Shown here piece after piece: positions 62,395-64,000 of a stretch of DNA of 64,000 bases. Both the position numbers and the translations under genes were made by a program. Position 1 is the stretch's first letter; the number at the start of each line of letters is the position of its first letter. The stretch comes from Nymphaea colorata (lineage: Eukaryota > Streptophyta > Magnoliopsida > Nymphaeales > Nymphaeaceae): assembly GCF_008831285.2 (NCBI RefSeq), contig NC_045139.1, forward strand, positions 15,234,354 to 15,298,353, written 5' to 3'. Under the pieces are notes generated by a model. That model searched no databases and was not told the DNA's origin. It was given only the letters and a program-made list of their open reading frames with translations.

Positions 62395-62999
62395 CTAGAC
62401 CTGGGCTCGGTCCGGAGTGAAGCCCTTCGAACCAGAGACGAGCCATTTTGGCCATGGGGCGCAGATGCGCGTCCCCCTGAACCAAGGCAGCAGCATGCTC
62501 AGGATGCGTGAAGCATGAGCTTGTGAGAGCTAAATACAGGGAAGCATGAATGCATTGTTACCTGGTGGTGTTGGTGAGACCGAACTCGAAGGAGAGGAGA
62601 TCGAGGGACTCGAGCTTCTTGATGGCGCTTCTGAACGCCCTCTCCGCCTTCCTCACCAGCTCCACCTCTTCCTCCAACCGCCTCTCCAACTGCATCACCT
62701 GAAAGACCAGGAAACGGGGCAAACCCACCACCATTAGTTAGATTTGAGCAGCATCGATGAATAAAGCGAAGGTGGCAGTGGATGAGAAAAAGGAAAAAGA
62801 GGAAGGGGAATGGAAAAGTAGCAGATACCCTTTTCTGCAATCTGTCGACCTCAGCCAAGGCTGCTCTCGACTCCATTCTTTCTGCTAGCAACCTTCTCTG
62901 CAAGCAGTCGATGGTGAAAGAAGCTCTGTGCTCCTTCATTCGGAGCTCCTCTGCTTCTTCCACGCTCTTTGACAGCGGTATGTACGTGCATCTAGACAT
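62395..62999 (-). CDS. Small coiled-coil protein, unrecognised
   Basis: Predicted exons in transcript order: 62829-62999, 62562-62698, 62395-62476; 129 residues. It begins MSRCTYIPLSKSVEEAEEL. A long helix rich in Glu/Arg/Leu runs continuously over the first splice junction (DRLQKR|VMQLERRLEEEVEL), which supports that join: a leucine lands every seven residues at several positions, as in a coiled coil. The second exon ends LDLLSFEFGLTNTT. The splice sites are GGTATC, CTTTCAG|GTG, CAG|GTAACA and TTCAG|GG. The third exon (26 residues to TAG) is the least certain part. I do not recognise the family; a role as a dimerising adaptor is only inference. Confidence 0.55.
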
Positions 63000-64000
63000 T
63001 GCTTATAGGAAAGCCCGCCTCTCTCTCTCGCTTTCTCTCCTAGATCTTATGTGAGAGCCAGGCCTTTATCCAAGACGAGAGACAGAGAGAGAGAAAGGCG
63101 CCAAAGGCAGACCGTGAAACCTGCCCCGTTGCCTCTCGTGATGGTGCTCCTGTCCCGCTTTTACCGTTTTTTTCTTAAATTTCCCTGGAGATCCATTTTT
63201 TTCTTTAAAAATATTAAACCTAAGTCTCACATTCTTGCTGTGGAATGGTAACTTTTAAATTAAAGGAAAAGTTGAAATGAGAAAATAACAAGTTTGCATA
63301 AGGAATTTCCAAAATTTACACATTTCCCCTAACTTAATACATCTTGGTTTCATTGGGGGGTCTTCTTTTGGGGGCGGACAAAGTGAATAAATAAGCAAAT
63401 TATATAAGTGTCTCCGTGTTTTCAATTATAAACGAAAAGGTAAGCCTTGAAATGGAATTTTTCGGTCCTTTATGAGAGAGAATCTTTCTACTTCTTCGGC
63501 TCTCATTTCATTTGCCCGGAGCAGATTTCAATGACTAATATTTAGCCAAGTACTTCATCTTCAATTACCAATTGCCACCTCCCTCTTACGCGCCCTCCCT
63601 GCCGCACACTCGGCTTGAGGAATGAGCACAGTGTCCTTCCCTAAACCCAAGTTCTATTCCCATTTTCTACTTCAATAAACAAATAATAAGTTTTTTTGAT
63701 CTCATGCTATCGAAACCCCTTCTTCTAGTTCGTTCGTGCTTAGTTCCCTTTTTAAAACTTTACTTTTAAAAAGTTAAGGAAGCTGTTGGGGGTAGAGTTA
63801 GATTTTTTTTTTTATAAATTATTAAATATATAATTTAACAAATTTTCAGTTGAACTTGGACCAAGAACTCCAACCCTATAAAGCTAGCTACTTCATATAA
63901 CTAAACTTTTTTTGGTTCATAGTAAACGGAAACACCACCTCTTCCGCCCCTTTGGAGGATTAGCCGAGTGAGTTCGAGTCATGGTTGACAGTGGCGAGGA
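63000..64000. other. Right flank
   Basis: TC-rich leader and promoter of the minus-strand coiled-coil gene, then AT-rich DNA. No further gene is supported before the window ends. Confidence 0.55.

Noticed and set aside
1..64000. LTR retrotransposon polyproteins, rRNA genes, complete tRNAs, CRISPR arrays
   Set aside because: No protease, reverse-transcriptase or integrase motifs in the translated frames; no rRNA-like block, no complete cloverleaf found by eye, no regularly spaced repeats.

Overview
This window is nuclear DNA of a flowering plant. All confident genes are spliced with GT-AG introns and encode plant families: an ALE2-type receptor kinase, a HOTHEAD-type GMC oxidoreductase, a clade D PP2C and a glycine-rich plant RNA-binding protein. 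Intergenic DNA is AT-rich, with microsatellites and small non-autonomous transposons. I see no bacterial operons, rRNA, CRISPR array or virus. The species cannot be fixed from the sequence alone.

Layout. 1.25-7.06 kb (+): ALE2-like receptor kinase; 15 exons are visible and the signal-peptide exon was not found. 13.60-18.06 kb (+): HOTHEAD-clade oxidoreductase, 5 exons. 23.22-32.69 kb (-): two-RRM glycine-rich hnRNP-like protein, 6 exons, with a 7.8 kb second intron full of transposons. 35-37.4 kb: weak, possibly decaying coding traces on both strands. 40.97-41.29 kb (-): small GC-rich coiled-coil ORF. 41.3-48 kb: gene-poor, transposon-like. 48.94-52.09 kb (+): PP2C clade D phosphatase, with an intron in its leader and several short upstream ORFs. 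53.27-59.80 kb (+): nitrilase-superfamily deaminated glutathione amidase, 9 exons. 62.40-63.00 kb (-): small three-exon coiled-coil protein. The remaining stretches show no supportable gene.

How the genes relate. No operon or designed pathway is visible. The one suggestive pairing is ALE2-like next to HOTHEAD-like: in Arabidopsis both gene families are needed for normal epidermis/cuticle and for keeping organs from fusing, and here they lie about 6.5 kb apart in the same orientation. PP2C.D (proton-pump and growth control), the RNA-binding protein and the glutathione-repair amidase look like ordinary housekeeping neighbours.

The clearest structural discovery is a family of four short terminal-inverted-repeat elements (170-332 bp). 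Three have perfect 9-bp target-site duplications and one has an 8/9 match, so they are best read as Mutator-like non-autonomous elements. An unrelated 898-bp hAT-like element with an 8-bp duplication lies in the same big intron. I did not find a convincing new multi-gene system.
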